Below, piece after piece: positions 1-8,947 of a stretch of 64,000 nt of DNA; position 1 is the stretch's first letter, and every line of letters starts with the position of its first letter. The position numbers and the translations under genes are program-made. Under the pieces are notes generated by a model that worked only from the letters and a program-made list of their open reading frames with translations, ran no database searches and was not told where the DNA came from. This stretch comes from Xanthobacteraceae bacterium (GTDB lineage Bacteria; Pseudomonadota; Alphaproteobacteria; Rhizobiales; Xanthobacteraceae): positions 62,001 through 126,000 of the forward strand of contig JANINJ010000072.1 of the NCBI GenBank assembly GCA_024508855.1. The letters are read 5' to 3'.

Positions 1-26
1 ACGCTGCAAACTGATCAAGGGCCCAG

Positions 27-2294
27 GTGCGCAAGATTCTGCCGACAGACTGGAAGCAGAGAATTCGGCATTTCCTGCTGGACTTCGACGCGCGCATCGA
101 CTCGACGATCTTCTCCTCCGGCGCCGGCGCCCGCGAACTTTACGAGCGCTTCTCGACCTTCATGGACCGCTTCTATGTCGGGCGATGGAAGCGTTGGGTT
201 TTCATCGAACCGTTGTCGGAAGCCGCGACCATCGGACTTGCTGGCATGATCCTGATGCTGGCCCTCGCGGTGCCAGCGTTTCGCGAAACCTCCGATGACG
301 ACTGGCTGAAGAAATCCGATCTCGCGGTGACGTTCCTCGATCGCTACGGCAATCCGATCGGCAGTCGCGGCATCAAGCACAACGACGCCATTCCACTCGA
401 AGATTTTCCGGACAACCTGATCAAGGCTACTCTCGCCACCGAAGACCGCCGCTTCTACGATCACTTCGGCATCGACATCGGTGGCACCTTCCGTGCGCTC
501 GTCACCAACGCGCAAGCCGGCGGCGTGCGACAGGGCGGTTCCTCGATCACGCAGCAGCTCGCGAAGAACCTGTTCCTCAGCAACGAGCGCACCATCGAAC
601 GCAAGGTCAACGAAGCTTTCCTTGCGATCTGGCTCGAGACACGTCTGACCAAGAACGAGATCCTCAAGCTCTATCTCGATCGCGCCTATATGGGCGGCGG
701 CACTTTCGGCGTCGATGGCGCAGCGCACTTCTATTTCAACAAGTCGGTGCGCGATATCAATCTCGCCGAAGCCGCGATGCTCGCGGGATTGTTCAAGGCG
801 CCGACCAAATACGCACCGCATATCAACCTGCCAGCCGCCCGCGCCCGCGCCAACCAGGTGCTCGACAACATGGTCGATGCCGGCTTCATGACCGAAGGTC
901 AGGTGTTCGGTGCGCGGCGCAATCCAGCAACCGCCGTCGATCGCCGCGACGAGAATTCGCCGAACTACTACCTCGACTGGGCTTTCGACGAGATGCGCAA
1001 GGTCGTCGATACGTTTCCGAAATCCTATACCGAACGCGTCTTCGTGGTGCGGACCGCGATCGATATGAAGGTGCAGCGCGCGGCCGAAGCCGCGATTGAA
1101 AACCAGTTGCGCCAGTTCGGCCGCGACTATCATGCGACGCAGGCGGCGACCGTCGTTGCCGATCTCGACGGTGGCGTGCGCGCCATGGTCGGCGGTCGCG
1201 ACTACGGCGCCAGCCAGTTCAACCGCGCCGTGGACGCGATGCGCCAACCCGGCTCGTCGTTCAAGCCTTACGTTTATACGACCGCGCTGTTGAACGGCTT
1301 CAAGCCGGACTCCATCGTGGTCGACGGCCCGGTATGCATCGGCAACTGGTGCCCGCAGAACTACGGCCATTCCTATTCAGGACGCGTGACGCTGACGCAG
1401 GCGATCACACGATCGATCAATGTCGTACCGGTGAAGCTGTCGATCGCGCTTGGTCAGGGTTCGAAGAACCCGGCCAAGGCTGGACGCGCCAAGATCGTCG
1501 AAGTCGCCCGCAAGTTCGGCATCGTGACGCCGCTGCCCGATACGCCATCGCTTCCGATCGGCGCCGACGAAGTCAACGTGCTCGAACATGCGGTCGCCTA
1601 TGCGACCTTCCCCAACAAGGGCAAAGCCGTAACCCCGCACGCCATCCTCGAGGTGCGCACCGGCGCGGGCGATCTGGTCTGGCGCTGGGATCGCGACGGC
1701 CCGCAACCGCGGCAAGTCATTCCAGCATCGGTGGCTGAAGACATGGCGGGCATGATGAGCCATGTCGTCAGTGAAGGCACTGCGCGGCGCGCCGCACTCG
1801 ATGGCATTCCGACTGCAGGCAAGACCGGCACCACCAACAACTATCGCGATGCATGGTTCGTCGGCTATACCGGCAACTTCACTTGCGCGGTCTGGTATGG
1901 CAACGACGACTATTCGCCGACCAATCGCATGACCGGCGGTTCTCTGCCTGCGCAAACCTGGCACGACATCATGGTCGCCGCGCACGAAGGCGTCGAGGTC
2001 AAGGACATTCCCGGCGTCGCGGTACCTGCCAAACCCACGGCATCTGCCGAGGCGGCAATGTCGAAGAACGATGACGAGACCAAGCCGGCACCGCCGCCCG
2101 TTCTGACGCAACGCGGTGCGGAAATTCTGGTGCGAATTGAAAAGATGCTCGACGAAGCCAGCAAGACGGCCGGAAAGACATCGGCGGCCGATCCCGTCGT
2201 CCCGATGACAACCGGCTTCGCGAGGCATCCTGAAAGCGTTGCCGCCGCCGCGCCTGCCGGCAGCATGACGACCGATCCGGCCGGCAAGAACTGA
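27..2294 (+). CDS. Penicillin-binding protein 1A, bifunctional transglycosylase/transpeptidase
   Basis: Class A PBP of 755 aa that polymerises and cross-links peptidoglycan at the outer face of the inner membrane. One membrane anchor lies at about residues 66-86. The GT51 domain follows, with the catalytic glutamate in ATEDRRFYDHFG (E139) and the GGSSITQQLAKNLFL motif (170-184). The transpeptidase domain carries SSFK (S410, K413), SIN (463-465) and KTG (599-601), so both activities look intact. An in-frame TGA at 12-14 forces the start after it, and GTG at 27 is the first good start. The C-terminal tail is Ala/Pro-rich and low complexity. The DUF1214/DUF1254 genes follow closely on the same strand and may be co-transcribed. 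Confidence 0.95.
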   Translation: MRKILPTDWKQRIRHFLLDFDARIDSTIFSSGAGARELYERFSTFMDRFYVGRWKRWVFIEPLSEAATIGLAGMILMLALAVPAFRETSDDDWLKKSDLAVTFLDRYGNPIGSRGIKHNDAIPLEDFPDNLIKATLATEDRRFYDHFGIDIGGTFRALVTNAQAGGVRQGGSSITQQLAKNLFLSNERTIERKVNEAFLAIWLETRLTKNEILKLYLDRAYMGGGTFGVDGAAHFYFNKSVRDINLAEAAMLAGLFKAPTKYAPHINLPAARARANQVLDNMVDAGFMTEGQVFGARRNPATAVDRRDENSPNYYLDWAFDEMRKVVDTFPKSYTERVFVVRTAIDMKVQRAAEAAIENQLRQFGRDYHATQAATVVADLDGGVRAMVGGRDYGASQFNRAVDAMRQPGSSFKPYVYTTALLNGFKPDSIVVDGPVCIGNWCPQNYGHSYSGRVTLTQAITRSINVVPVKLSIALGQGSKNPAKAGRAKIVEVARKFGIVTPLPDTPSLPIGADEVNVLEHAVAYATFPNKGKAVTPHAILEVRTGAGDLVWRWDRDGPQPRQVIPASVAEDMAGMMSHVVSEGTARRAALDGIPTAGKTGTTNNYRDAWFVGYTGNFTCAVWYGNDDYSPTNRMTGGSLPAQTWHDIMVAAHEGVEVKDIPGVAVPAKPTASAEAAMSKNDDETKPAPPPVLTQRGAEILVRIEKMLDEASKTAGKTSAADPVVPMTTGFARHPESVAAAAPAGSMTTDPAGKN

Positions 2295-2316
2295 CACACA
2301 TGATAACGATCCACAC

Positions 2317-2895
2317 GTGCGGCTGATTTTCACGACAATCCTGGTTCTTGCGATCGCAGCAGCCGTCGGCCTCGGCCTGACATGGGCGACGGCGACGCGC
2401 GGCACCGACCTCGGCACGTTGACGATCGGCGCATGGACCGCACAGCCGAGGATCGGCACCACCGAAATCAATCCTTATGCGCGCGCCACGGTTGCCCGCA
2501 GCGGCGAACTGCCAATCGGCACCGGCGACGGCATTTCATTCATTGCGAAGGCCGACGACAAAAAGCGCCCGCTGGATGGACGATGCGATGTCGTTGTCAG
2601 CGGCGTGACGCCTGCCGCCCGCTTCTGGACGTTGACCTTGTACGACACCAAGGGCCGCTTGGTCGCCAATGCGCTGCAGCGCTACGGCTTCACCAGCGAG
2701 GAAGTGGTGCGCAACGCCGACGGCTCTTTCGCGATCCGCATGGCGGCGCGCGCGCGCTCCGGCAACTGGCTTCCGACCGCCGGCATCGACCGATATCAAC
2801 TCGTGCTCCGCTTGTACGATACGCCCGTGGGCGTCGCCACGCGCACGCAACGCGATGCACCGATGCCAACCATCGCAACGGCGGGGTGCCCGTGA
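2317..2895 (+). CDS. DUF1214 domain protein, membrane-anchored
   Basis: Protein of 192 aa with an N-terminal hydrophobic segment (about residues 3-24) and a periplasmic DUF1214-type beta domain (for example RFWTLTLYDTKGRLVAN and YQLVLRLYDTP). The start is GTG at 2317, 22 bases after the PBP1A stop. Its stop overlaps the start of the DUF1254 gene (GTGA), so the two are translationally coupled. In larger proteins of this class DUF1254 and DUF1214 are fused in one chain; here they are separate adjacent genes, DUF1214 first. The biochemical role is unknown. Position after PBP1A suggests an envelope location but not a function. Confidence 0.85.
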   Translation: MRLIFTTILVLAIAAAVGLGLTWATATRGTDLGTLTIGAWTAQPRIGTTEINPYARATVARSGELPIGTGDGISFIAKADDKKRPLDGRCDVVVSGVTPAARFWTLTLYDTKGRLVANALQRYGFTSEEVVRNADGSFAIRMAARARSGNWLPTAGIDRYQLVLRLYDTPVGVATRTQRDAPMPTIATAGCP

Positions 2896-3458
2896 TCCGG
2901 TTTTTGCTCACCCTCCTCGCGGGCATCTTGCTCGGCGGCGTCGTGCATTTGGTCAGCGTGCTCGCGCTGCCGCGCATCGCAACCCAGGATGCCTATTCCC
3001 GACTGGTGCCGATGACAAAAACCAACAGCGTCGTGGCGCTGCCGCTCACCGCGCCGAACGAGTCGCCGATGCCGTTCATGGATCCCGCGTTCGCATTCGC
3101 CGTCTGCCGCTACGATCTGTCGACCGGTCCGATCAAGCTCGCCGTTCCCGTCAGCCAGGCCTACACGTCGGTCTCGTTCTACACCCGCAACGATGTCGCC
3201 TATTATGCCATCAACGATCGCTCCGCCGGCCGTCGCGTCATCGAACTGGATCTGATGACCGAGGCCCAGCACGCCGCATTGCCCGAAGACGAAGACGTCA
3301 CGGCCGCGGACCGGCTGATCGTGGATTCGCCAACGACAACCGGGCTGATCATGCTCAAGGCGCTGGCGCCGGAGCCCGGCGAGATGCCGCAGGCGCAAGC
3401 ATCACTCGCCGCATCGACCTGCAAGGTGCAAACCGACACGCCGGCCACGAAACGCTGA
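2892..3458 (+). CDS. DUF1254 domain protein, membrane-anchored
   Basis: Protein of 188 aa starting at GTG 2892, overlapping the stop of the DUF1214 gene by four bases. An N-terminal membrane segment (about residues 2-24) is followed by a DUF1254-like domain with FMDPAFAFAVCRYDLSTGP and SVSFYTRNDVAYYAIND. The whole product is short compared with fused DUF1254-DUF1214 proteins of about 450 aa. It probably acts with the DUF1214 product in the periplasm. Activity is unknown. Confidence 0.82.
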   Translation: MIRFLLTLLAGILLGGVVHLVSVLALPRIATQDAYSRLVPMTKTNSVVALPLTAPNESPMPFMDPAFAFAVCRYDLSTGPIKLAVPVSQAYTSVSFYTRNDVAYYAINDRSAGRRVIELDLMTEAQHAALPEDEDVTAADRLIVDSPTTTGLIMLKALAPEPGEMPQAQASLAASTCKVQTDTPATKR

Positions 3459-3474
3459 CCACGCGCCGGTGCGT

Positions 3475-4248
3475 CTACCCGCGCGTCCGCAGGGCTACTC
3501 CGGACATCGGACCGGGCTGCATCGCCACCGGCGCATGGTCGGCGCGAGCGGCAAGTTCGGAAATCAGCCGGTCGGCAGTGGCCGCGGCATTATCCGGCGC
3601 CTGAATCACCAGCCGCTCCAACGCCCAGCGATAGGATGAGATGCGCCGCTGCAGGCACTGCTGCACCCACTGCACCACAAGCATGTTCTCTTCCATGCGC
3701 GCCACCGCGTCGTTGCGCTCCCGCGGCGATAGTTCGGAAACAAGTTTCAGACTGGCGTTGCGTTTCCTGTCGAGGCTGATGACACGGTCGGCCGTCGTGA
3801 AGAAGGCATCGAAGCGCGCCAGGTCGTCGCGCACATCGTCGATCAGCTGCGCGTAGCGCGAGGCATGAGAGCGATGCGGCTCGTCGATCAACAGCCGACC
3901 ATAGGCGGTGCGGTCGAACTGCGGTTTCTGCCGCCACGGCGCCGCGATCGGCTTGTAATCGCCGAAGACGCTCTTCCAGGCGGGCCGCGAATGCGGCGGC
4001 TCAATCAAGGGATAGGCCTGATCGCGCAGTTGCCGTTCGATATCGGTGAGCTGGAATTCCGAAGCGGGCTGGCCGACACTGCCGGTCGCTTCCGCGCCGA
4101 TCCAGCGATGCATGTCATCGTTGCGGAAATCCGCAGCGGTCCGTCCGAAATCTCCGCCGCTGCAGCCACCCAGCATCAACAGCGACGCAAGCAACAGTGT
4201 AAATTCAGAACGACGCCGCGAGCGCTTCGGTGACAGCATCTCCGGCAT
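3475..4248 (-). CDS. Predicted lipoprotein of unknown function
   Basis: Protein of 257 aa with an Arg/Lys-rich N terminus, a short hydrophobic run and a lipobox LGGC near residues 26-29, which predicts a lipid-anchored envelope protein. The rest is charged and helical, with no family recognised. It lies 15 bases downstream of the small gene at 4264-4470 on the same strand, so the two probably form an operon driven from the 4471-4598 intergenic region. It converges with the DUF1254 gene (16 bases apart). Confidence 0.75.
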   Translation of the reverse strand: MPEMLSPKRSRRRSEFTLLLASLLMLGGCSGGDFGRTAADFRNDDMHRWIGAEATGSVGQPASEFQLTDIERQLRDQAYPLIEPPHSRPAWKSVFGDYKPIAAPWRQKPQFDRTAYGRLLIDEPHRSHASRYAQLIDDVRDDLARFDAFFTTADRVISLDRKRNASLKLVSELSPRERNDAVARMEENMLVVQWVQQCLQRRISSYRWALERLVIQAPDNAAATADRLISELAARADHAPVAMQPGPMSGVALRTRG

Positions 4249-4263
4249 CGAAAATATCCAGTA

Positions 4264-4470
4264 TCAGGAACGCGCCCGGCGACGGCGGCGGCGGCCCGGT
4301 GCCGCACCCTCTTCCGGTCCGCGCCCATCGCTGGTTTCGTCTGCGACGCGCTCGATCCGGACGACGGGCAAAATCAGCACGGTTCCCATGTCCTCGCACC
4401 GGGCGACCTCCGGTGTTGAACTCGGCCGGCGCAGAGCCGCTTCGGCCGAAAAATCAATGACGGTGCCCAT
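4264..4470 (-). CDS. Small basic-tailed protein, unknown
   Basis: Protein of 68 aa opening MGTVIDF and ending in a poly-Arg tail (GRRRRRRARS). A strong Shine-Dalgarno AAGGAGAG sits about 9 bases before the ATG at 4470, which argues that it is translated. It is the first gene of a likely two-gene unit with the lipoprotein at 3475-4248 and is transcribed divergently from the DUF2336 gene. The arginine tail could bind nucleic acid or membrane, but this is only inference. Confidence 0.65.
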   Translation of the reverse strand: MGTVIDFSAEAALRRPSSTPEVARCEDMGTVLILPVVRIERVADETSDGRGPEEGAAPGRRRRRRARS

Positions 4471-4533
4471 ATTCGTGTCTCTCCTTGCCGCCCGAATAAT
4501 GGACAGCGCAGAGATTATTAAGAACAGGTATGG

Positions 4534-4548
4534 TTAACGCGGTATTAA
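4534..4548. promoter_or_regulatory. CtrA-type binding site TTAA-N7-TTAA
   Basis: Exact TTAA-N7-TTAA with spacer CGCGGTA, the consensus for the alphaproteobacterial cell-cycle regulator CtrA. A further TTAA at 4518-4521 lies 12 bases upstream. The site is in the divergent region between the small gene ending at 4470 (64 bp away) and the DUF2336 start at 4599 (51 bp away), so it could control either or both. Confidence 0.55.
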
Positions 4549-4598
4549 GACGGTACCCGTAGAGTGCCGGCGTATTCCTCAGTAAGCGTGCGCCGGAT

Positions 4599-5567
4599 AT
4601 GACCACACCCCCAATGTTTCCGGGTTTCGACGGCCTGATGACGCTCTCGCGGCGCGAAGGTGTCGACGTTCGTCCCACCCTGCTGCGGGTGCTGACCGAT
4701 CTTTATGTGCAGACCAGTTCCCATACCGCGGATGAAGAACAGCAGTTCGTCGAACTGGCCTCGCGCCTGATCGAACAGGTCGACGATGCTACGCGTGCCG
4801 CGGTGCGCGGCCGGCTCGCCATCTATCCGCAGACGCCTACAATCATCGCGGAGAAGCTCGGGCTGGCGAATGCAACCAGGCGCCCGGTGCCGCTCGCACG
4901 GGCGATAGAGCCGGAACCCGAGACTGAGTCGGCCGCCTCAACTGCATCCTCTCCGGCCGTCCCGACCATGTCGATCCAGCCGGACGATGCAGCGCAGTTG
5001 AGCGATATGTTCTTCTCCGCGGATTCCCGCGAGCGAACGATCATTCTCGACAACCTGGCCACGTCGCCACTCAAGGCACCGCCGACCATTCCTGCTTCAC
5101 GCATCGCCCGGGCAATGCAGATTCTGGAGATGGCCGCATTCGCGTCCGATATCGAGAATTTCATTCTGGAGCTTGGCGAGGCTCTGGTCCTGCCGGCACG
5201 CGTTGCAGCGCGCGTAGTGAACGATCCCGGAGGCGAGCCATTGGCCTGCGCTCTCAAGGCGCTCGGCATGACCGGCGAAACGTTTCAGCGCGTGTTGCTG
5301 TTTCTCAATCCTGAGATCGGCGCATCGGTCAACACCGTCTACCGCCTCTCACGCCTGTACGATCGGCTCGATCAGCACGCCGCGCTTGTGTTGCTGGCTG
5401 CCTGGCGCGGTTCGGCGACGCCCTCGACACGCGCCAGGCATCGTCCAATGCTGCATGACGACGATCGCCACCGTGCACGCGCCATGGGTACACCGCATCG
5501 CGAGACGCAACGCTCAACCACGGAAGCGCCTGCACCACGCCAAACCGACGGAAAGTCGGCGGAATAG
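4599..5567 (+). CDS. DUF2336 domain protein
   Basis: Protein of 322 aa matching the DUF2336 pattern: an all-helical, HEAT-like fold with LxxLxxL repeats (VRPTLLRVLTDLYVQTS, then ISARP-less degenerate repeats through residue 280). No signal peptide or membrane segment, so it is probably cytoplasmic. DUF2336 proteins are common in alphaproteobacteria and poorly characterised. A second member lies at 39201-40310. A perfect CtrA-type site stands 51 bp before the ATG, suggesting cell-cycle control. The C-terminal 40 residues are low complexity. Confidence 0.8.
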   Translation: MTTPPMFPGFDGLMTLSRREGVDVRPTLLRVLTDLYVQTSSHTADEEQQFVELASRLIEQVDDATRAAVRGRLAIYPQTPTIIAEKLGLANATRRPVPLARAIEPEPETESAASTASSPAVPTMSIQPDDAAQLSDMFFSADSRERTIILDNLATSPLKAPPTIPASRIARAMQILEMAAFASDIENFILELGEALVLPARVAARVVNDPGGEPLACALKALGMTGETFQRVLLFLNPEIGASVNTVYRLSRLYDRLDQHAALVLLAAWRGSATPSTRARHRPMLHDDDRHRARAMGTPHRETQRSTTEAPAPRQTDGKSAE

Positions 5568-5579
5568 CTATGCCTCGAC

Positions 5580-5924
5580 CTATCCCTTGGCGAGATCGAG
5601 AAAGTGCCGGCCCGCCCGGTCTTCGATCTCGACGATCCAGACGTCGGGATCGAAGTTCACTTCCTTGGCGAGCCGCTCTTCGACAACCTGTTCCGGCACC
5701 GGCGCCTTGGTCGAGGGCGTAAAGACACGATCGACCGGCCGGCTGTCGTCGTAGGCCGTTTGCGGCGCCGGTGTATAAAGCACCGCGTTGCCGTCAAGCG
5801 ACGCGACCTTGACAAACACCGCGCCGGCATCTTCCGCACCGCGTCTGCGCACCGCGCCGAAAATGCCTTCAGTCTGGCATCGGCGCAGATAGGCCGCCAC
5901 CCAAATCGCTGATTTCAGTCTCAT
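5580..5924 (-). CDS. DUF1491 family protein
   Basis: Protein of 114 aa matching the DUF1491 family throughout: MRLKSAIWVAAYLRRCQ at the start, GAVFVKV, then VNFDPDVWIVEIEDRAGRHF near the C terminus. Size and conserved ends fit the usual 110-120 aa length. Function unknown; small soluble protein conserved in alphaproteobacteria. It converges with the DUF2336 gene (12 bases apart) and lies downstream of the peptidoglycan-binding protein gene on the same strand. Confidence 0.88.
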   Translation of the reverse strand: MRLKSAIWVAAYLRRCQTEGIFGAVRRRGAEDAGAVFVKVASLDGNAVLYTPAPQTAYDDSRPVDRVFTPSTKAPVPEQVVEERLAKEVNFDPDVWIVEIEDRAGRHFLDLAKG

Positions 5925-6018
5925 GCAGGCACGATAGGCTCATGATCAGCCGGAAGCCAGAGCACCGCATTTGTTGGATGCGCGCCACGCCAGTCCGGAC
6001 TCATCGGAACAGATGACG

Positions 6019-6720
6019 TTAATCGATCGCCTGACCTGTCACCGCGGTCAGTTCGCGTACCAGCCGATCGGATATCTGACCGGTCACGGGCAGCTTGCGG
6101 TCGCGCTCGAATTTCTGGATCGCCGCTTGCGTGTCGGGGCCGACATTTCCGGTCGGCTTCAACTGTCCGTAGCCGTACTTGGTCAGGGCGCGCTGCACGC
6201 CGGTGACCCGTCGCGAGGAGATGATCAGGTCGGCAAGCGGATCGTTGCGTGACGACGAATGAGCCGCCGGCGGTTTCGCGGCCGAGCCATGCGAGATATT
6301 CACGACCTTCACCGGCCGCGCATTCAAGGGCGTATCCTGGACTTCGATCGATCCCGTTTCATTGGCGCGCGTATCGTCCCGCGCCGCATCGGCTTCGCTT
6401 GGACGCGGCCGCGGCAACGGATTGACCGAAGCCGACATCGCAACCGGCAACGGCATGGGCGCTGCGGCGCCAAACATCGGTGACGGATGATGACCCGCTT
6501 GCAGGAACAACGCATTGACGATGATCGCAACCACGGCGGCGAATGCCAGGATGGCAGCAGCGGTGTCCTTCGGGCTGCGCAGCAGCAGACGCATCAACAG
6601 GCCGCGCTCCGCCTTGACCCTGGATGACGCCCCGGCCCTGGTACCGGGCTTGGCGTCAACCTTGATCGCGCTGCGACGCCGGCGTGGCGCGGCGTTATCG
6701 ATAGCAACTGCTTTAGGCAC
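6019..6720 (-). CDS. Peptidoglycan-binding domain protein, membrane-anchored
   Basis: Protein of 233 aa. It has a basic cytoplasmic N terminus, a single membrane span at about residues 53-73, a Pro/Ala-rich linker, and a C-terminal PG_binding_1 domain (about 160-228; VQRALTKYGYGQLKPTGNVG and IQKFERDRKLPVTG). Topology places the peptidoglycan-binding domain in the periplasm. Its start overlaps the end of the histidine kinase gene by 8 bases, so the two are translationally coupled. This links a cell-wall-binding protein to a sensor kinase and suggests a shared envelope or division role. Confidence 0.88.
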   Translation of the reverse strand: MPKAVAIDNAAPRRRRSAIKVDAKPGTRAGASSRVKAERGLLMRLLLRSPKDTAAAILAFAAVVAIIVNALFLQAGHHPSPMFGAAAPMPLPVAMSASVNPLPRPRPSEADAARDDTRANETGSIEVQDTPLNARPVKVVNISHGSAAKPPAAHSSSRNDPLADLIISSRRVTGVQRALTKYGYGQLKPTGNVGPDTQAAIQKFERDRKLPVTGQISDRLVRELTAVTGQAID

Positions 6721-8557
6721 TTTTCTTCACCTGATCCCTGAGCGTCGGATGGCGCGGCGGCGGCGTCAACGTCGCAACGTTATCGACGCGCTGTTCGGTG
6801 ACCGGAGACAGCGGCAACATGATGGTCACCGTCGTCCCCTCGTCGATCTTGCTTTGTAGCGACATCTCGCCGCCATGCAATGCCACGAGACTCTTGACGA
6901 TGGACAGGCCGAGGCCGGTGCCTTCATGGCGCCGCTGATAGGTCTTGCCGGCCTGGAAGAACGGATCGCCGATGCGCTTGATATCTTCTGCGCTGATACC
7001 AACCCCCGTATCGGTGACGCGCACCGTCAGCCGGCTCCGGTCCGCTTCGGCGGCAACCGTCACCGTGCCACCGCGTTCGGTGAACTTGATCGCGTTGGAA
7101 ACGAGATTGAGCACGATCTGCTTGAACGCCTTCGCATCTCCGACAAGCTGCGGCAGATTTTCCGGCGCGACCGTCACCAGATCGATGCCGTTTTCCCGCG
7201 CCTTGAGCGCCAGCAGATTGCAGCAATTGATGAGCGCGGGACGCGGCGCAAACGGTTCCAGCGAAATCTCGAAATTGCCGGACTCCATCTTCGAAATATC
7301 GAGGATGCCATTGACCACAGATAGCAGATGCTGACCGGAGTCATTGATGAGCTGCGCATATTCCTTGCGCCGCGCGGCATCGATGCGCAGCACATCCTCT
7401 TGCGCGATCATTTCGGAGAAACCGATGATCGCATTGAGTGGCGTACGCAGCTCGTGACTCATGGTCGCCAGGAACCGGCTCTTGGACGCATCGGCACGCT
7501 CGGCATCGGTTCGCGCTTGCTCCAGCGCCTGTTCCTGGATCTTGCGATCGGTGACATCGCGCAGCACCGCGACCACGCCGGCATCTGCGTTCCTTGCGTT
7601 GTCATGCTCAAGCGGATGGCAGCGCATTTCCACCCAGATGAATCGCGGAGCGGCTTCGCGGCCATCTTCGGAAACCGCATCCCGCCTGATACGAAATTCG
7701 ACGCTGCATGATTCACCGTTACGAGCCGCATCGGACAATGCCGTCAGATAGGCCGGGCGGTCGGTGATATGCACACGATCGAACAGGCCATGCCCCGCCA
7801 GCGTGGACACCGACGCCCCGAAAAGCGATTCCGCCGCAGGCGAGATAAACTCCACCGCGCCGTCACGCCGGTGCCGCGAAATCACGTCGCTCATGTTGCG
7901 TGCCAGCAGGCGATAACGATCCTCTTCCACAGAGAGCAGCGAGACGCTAATTCGCGCCAGCGACTCCGCTCCGAAGGCCAATCCGATCGCATAAATCGTC
8001 GCCGAACCAATCCCGAAGGCCATGAGCACGCTGCGCGAAGCGGCGCTCACGTCGGCAGCCGGAAGCACGTCGAAATAGCTGAAGGCGATCAACGCGAGAA
8101 TGCAGCCGACCGCCAGTGCCGACGCAAATGCCACCGCGCGTCGCGAAGCCGACAGCGCCGCCTCGAGCGGCACCGCAATCAGCCAGATCGCCGCGAAGGA
8201 TTCGATGCCGCCGGTGGCCATCGCCACCACCATGACGAGGCCGATGAGCGCCAGCGACGACAGCAGATGGGCGATTTCGTAGCGCCCCGTCCGCGACAGG
8301 AAGTACGACAGCAGGATCGGAATGATCAGCCACGCAAATGCCGCGACTTCAGTCGCGCTTGGTGCACCGCGCATCGCGAGATAGACGGGGAATGCTGCGA
8401 ACGCCACGAAACTGCCGAGCAGCCGCGGTGCCATGAACACACGATGGCGAGCGCTGGTCAGCGCGTCGTAACGCGCGGACGGATGCAGCATCTCGTTCAG
8501 GCTATCGTGAATGATATTCGACACTGTCACGCTTTCGCGTTGCGGCTTCATCGTCAA
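6713..8557 (-). CDS. Membrane PAS-domain sensor histidine kinase (DivJ/PleC class possible)
   Basis: Hybrid-free histidine kinase of 614 aa. About six membrane segments (residues 45-200) are followed by a PAS domain (about 213-330), a HisKA domain with the phospho-acceptor in MSHELRTPLNAIIGFSEM (H368), and a HATPase_c domain with NLVSNAIKF, DTGVGI and GTGLGLSIV. No receiver domain is attached and no response regulator gene is adjacent. The membrane/PAS/HisKA layout and the PAxxRYxxLTxxRHxxF-like N terminus resemble DivJ-class cell-cycle kinases of Rhizobiales, but DivJ, PleC and unrelated PAS kinases cannot be separated by eye. A near-consensus CtrA site lies 51 bp upstream. Downstream it overlaps the peptidoglycan-binding protein gene. 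Confidence 0.9.
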   Translation of the reverse strand: MTMKPQRESVTVSNIIHDSLNEMLHPSARYDALTSARHRVFMAPRLLGSFVAFAAFPVYLAMRGAPSATEVAAFAWLIIPILLSYFLSRTGRYEIAHLLSSLALIGLVMVVAMATGGIESFAAIWLIAVPLEAALSASRRAVAFASALAVGCILALIAFSYFDVLPAADVSAASRSVLMAFGIGSATIYAIGLAFGAESLARISVSLLSVEEDRYRLLARNMSDVISRHRRDGAVEFISPAAESLFGASVSTLAGHGLFDRVHITDRPAYLTALSDAARNGESCSVEFRIRRDAVSEDGREAAPRFIWVEMRCHPLEHDNARNADAGVVAVLRDVTDRKIQEQALEQARTDAERADASKSRFLATMSHELRTPLNAIIGFSEMIAQEDVLRIDAARRKEYAQLINDSGQHLLSVVNGILDISKMESGNFEISLEPFAPRPALINCCNLLALKARENGIDLVTVAPENLPQLVGDAKAFKQIVLNLVSNAIKFTERGGTVTVAAEADRSRLTVRVTDTGVGISAEDIKRIGDPFFQAGKTYQRRHEGTGLGLSIVKSLVALHGGEMSLQSKIDEGTTVTIMLPLSPVTEQRVDNVATLTPPPRHPTLRDQVKKSA

Positions 8558-8607
8558 AGACGCGCCGAAACGCCCCCTTATTGTTGGTTCACCGTGTCAG
8601 AGCGAAC

Positions 8608-8622
8608 TTAAGCGAACGCTAA
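8608..8622. promoter_or_regulatory. CtrA-like site TTAA-N7-CTAA upstream of the kinase gene
   Basis: TTAA-GCGAACG-CTAA, one base from the TTAA-N7-TTAA consensus, inside a near-palindrome that begins CTTA and ends TAAG. It is 51 bp before the histidine kinase start. The rest of the 8558-8947 intergenic region has an AT-rich stretch (about 8795-8860) that could hold the promoter of the DUF5330 gene. I see no gene in it. Confidence 0.4.
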
Positions 8623-8947
8623 GGGCGCGCGCGTTTGCGCAAAAGTCCGCGCGCAGATGCCGAATTTGCGGGGGTCGTGCGGCTCAATCGACGCAGATGG
8701 TGAACGACCGGTTTCCAATCCGCCCGCGATATGGTTTCGAAATGGTGGACGGCTGACGACCGCCGCACCGGCGCGCCCTGACATCCGTCAATCGAATATT
8801 TACGGCGAATCAAATCATTCGAATTTTCTGCAAATTTTCCGCCAATTGGATGTAGCGCGAATACGGGGGATTTATCCGCGGCTGGTATTCAGGCGTCAGA
8901 TTGCGAACTCAATCGCAACGGGGTGAACGAGACGACGGGGACGCGAT

